DNA of 13,675 bases from Gammaproteobacteria bacterium. Lineage in GTDB: Bacteria > Aquificota > Aquificia > Aquificales > QOAS01. Position numbers and translations under genes: made by a program. This document shows positions 13,525 through 13,675 of the stretch, piece by piece; the first letter of the stretch is position 1; the number at the start of each line of letters is the position of its first letter. The notes under the pieces are model-generated. The model was not told the origin of the DNA. It made no database searches and saw only the letters and a list, made by a program, of their open reading frames with translations. The stretch lies in NCBI GenBank assembly GCA_003972855.1, contig QOAS01000030.1, positions 1-13,675 on the forward strand, given 5' to 3'.

Positions 13525-13675
13525 TTAACCTCCGTTAATGTTTGAAACCGCACAACCGTCGCAGGCTTTCTTTACACCTTCGGTTACGATTTTTTCGCCG
13601 TCCCTTAAGCCGGAAAGAACTTCAACCTTATCCCCGTAAGTGAGACCCAATCTTACAAACCTAAGGTGGAGGATT
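13525..13675 (-). CDS. RND efflux adaptor (membrane-fusion protein), C-terminus only
   Basis: The minus strand is open from the right edge to a TAA at 13525-13527, giving 49 residues of C-terminus; the rest lies outside the window. The segment RFVRLGLTYGDKVEVLSGL followed by RDGEKIVTEGV is the characteristic membrane-proximal ending of HlyD/AcrA-type adaptors that couple RND pumps to outer-membrane channels. The protein ends with KKACDGCAVSNINGG, an unusual tail with a CxxC pair. The stop is 4 bp from the permease ATG, so the two are translationally coupled. Substrate class cannot be judged from this fragment. Confidence 0.88.
   Translation of the reverse strand, partial: ILHLRFVRLGLTYGDKVEVLSGLRDGEKIVTEGVKKACDGCAVSNINGG
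13528..13533 (-). promoter_or_regulatory. Ribosome binding site of the RND permease
   Basis: GGAGGT on the minus strand, 7 bp before the ATG at 13520. It is formed by the last two glycine codons of the adaptor gene, giving tight adaptor-permease coupling. Confidence 0.8.

Overview
The window looks like a dense piece of chromosome from a thermophilic bacterium, most likely Aquificota or a close relative. This placement is inference from gene content and lysine/glutamate-rich proteins, not from a marker-gene search. The clearest hint is an archaeal-type S-adenosylmethionine synthetase next to ordinary bacterial L13 and S9 genes. Genes are tightly packed. All three convergent pairs overlap at their 3' ends (35, 4 and 14 bp), operon gaps are 4-19 bp, and many genes lack a clear Shine-Dalgarno (SD) site.

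Left part, all minus strand (1-3145): a tRNA-dihydrouridine synthase (dus), shikimate kinase (aroK), a divergent PilM-like protein and a truncated PilN-like protein that runs off the left edge. The aroK/pilM/pilN association resembles type IV pilus clusters. The PilN-like gene (1-476) overlaps pilM by 8 bp. A 250-bp structured spacer separates dus from aroK.

Centre (3236-6733): a 313-aa sigma-70 factor (+) with a charged insertion; holo-ACP synthase (-) overlapping it; then, 21 bp away and divergent, a Spy/CpxP-like periplasmic protein and a PpiD/SurA-like membrane-anchored chaperone (+), which form an envelope-folding pair; then archease (-), the cofactor of RtcB RNA ligase.

Right part (6734-13675): a 343-bp spacer; rplM-rpsI-metK (+), where metK is best started at a TTG codon with a strong SD; then a minus-strand envelope operon read from the right edge: membrane-fusion protein (C-terminus only), a 1092-aa RND efflux permease and an AsmA-like protein.

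The most unusual content is in the two large spacers (1954-2203 and 6734-7076). Both carry a related structured element. It starts near AGCTAAAA, has internal hairpins, and ends in a GCATC-loop-GATGCGGG hairpin followed by GGTT(G)ACAA. The 6889-7036 copy looks like the right end of an IS200/IS605 element, the segment that yields TnpB omega RNA, but neither copy has tnpA or tnpB beside it. The dus-aroK copy lies inside a 10-bp direct repeat, and removing one repeat plus the interior would restore a 15-bp operon gap.
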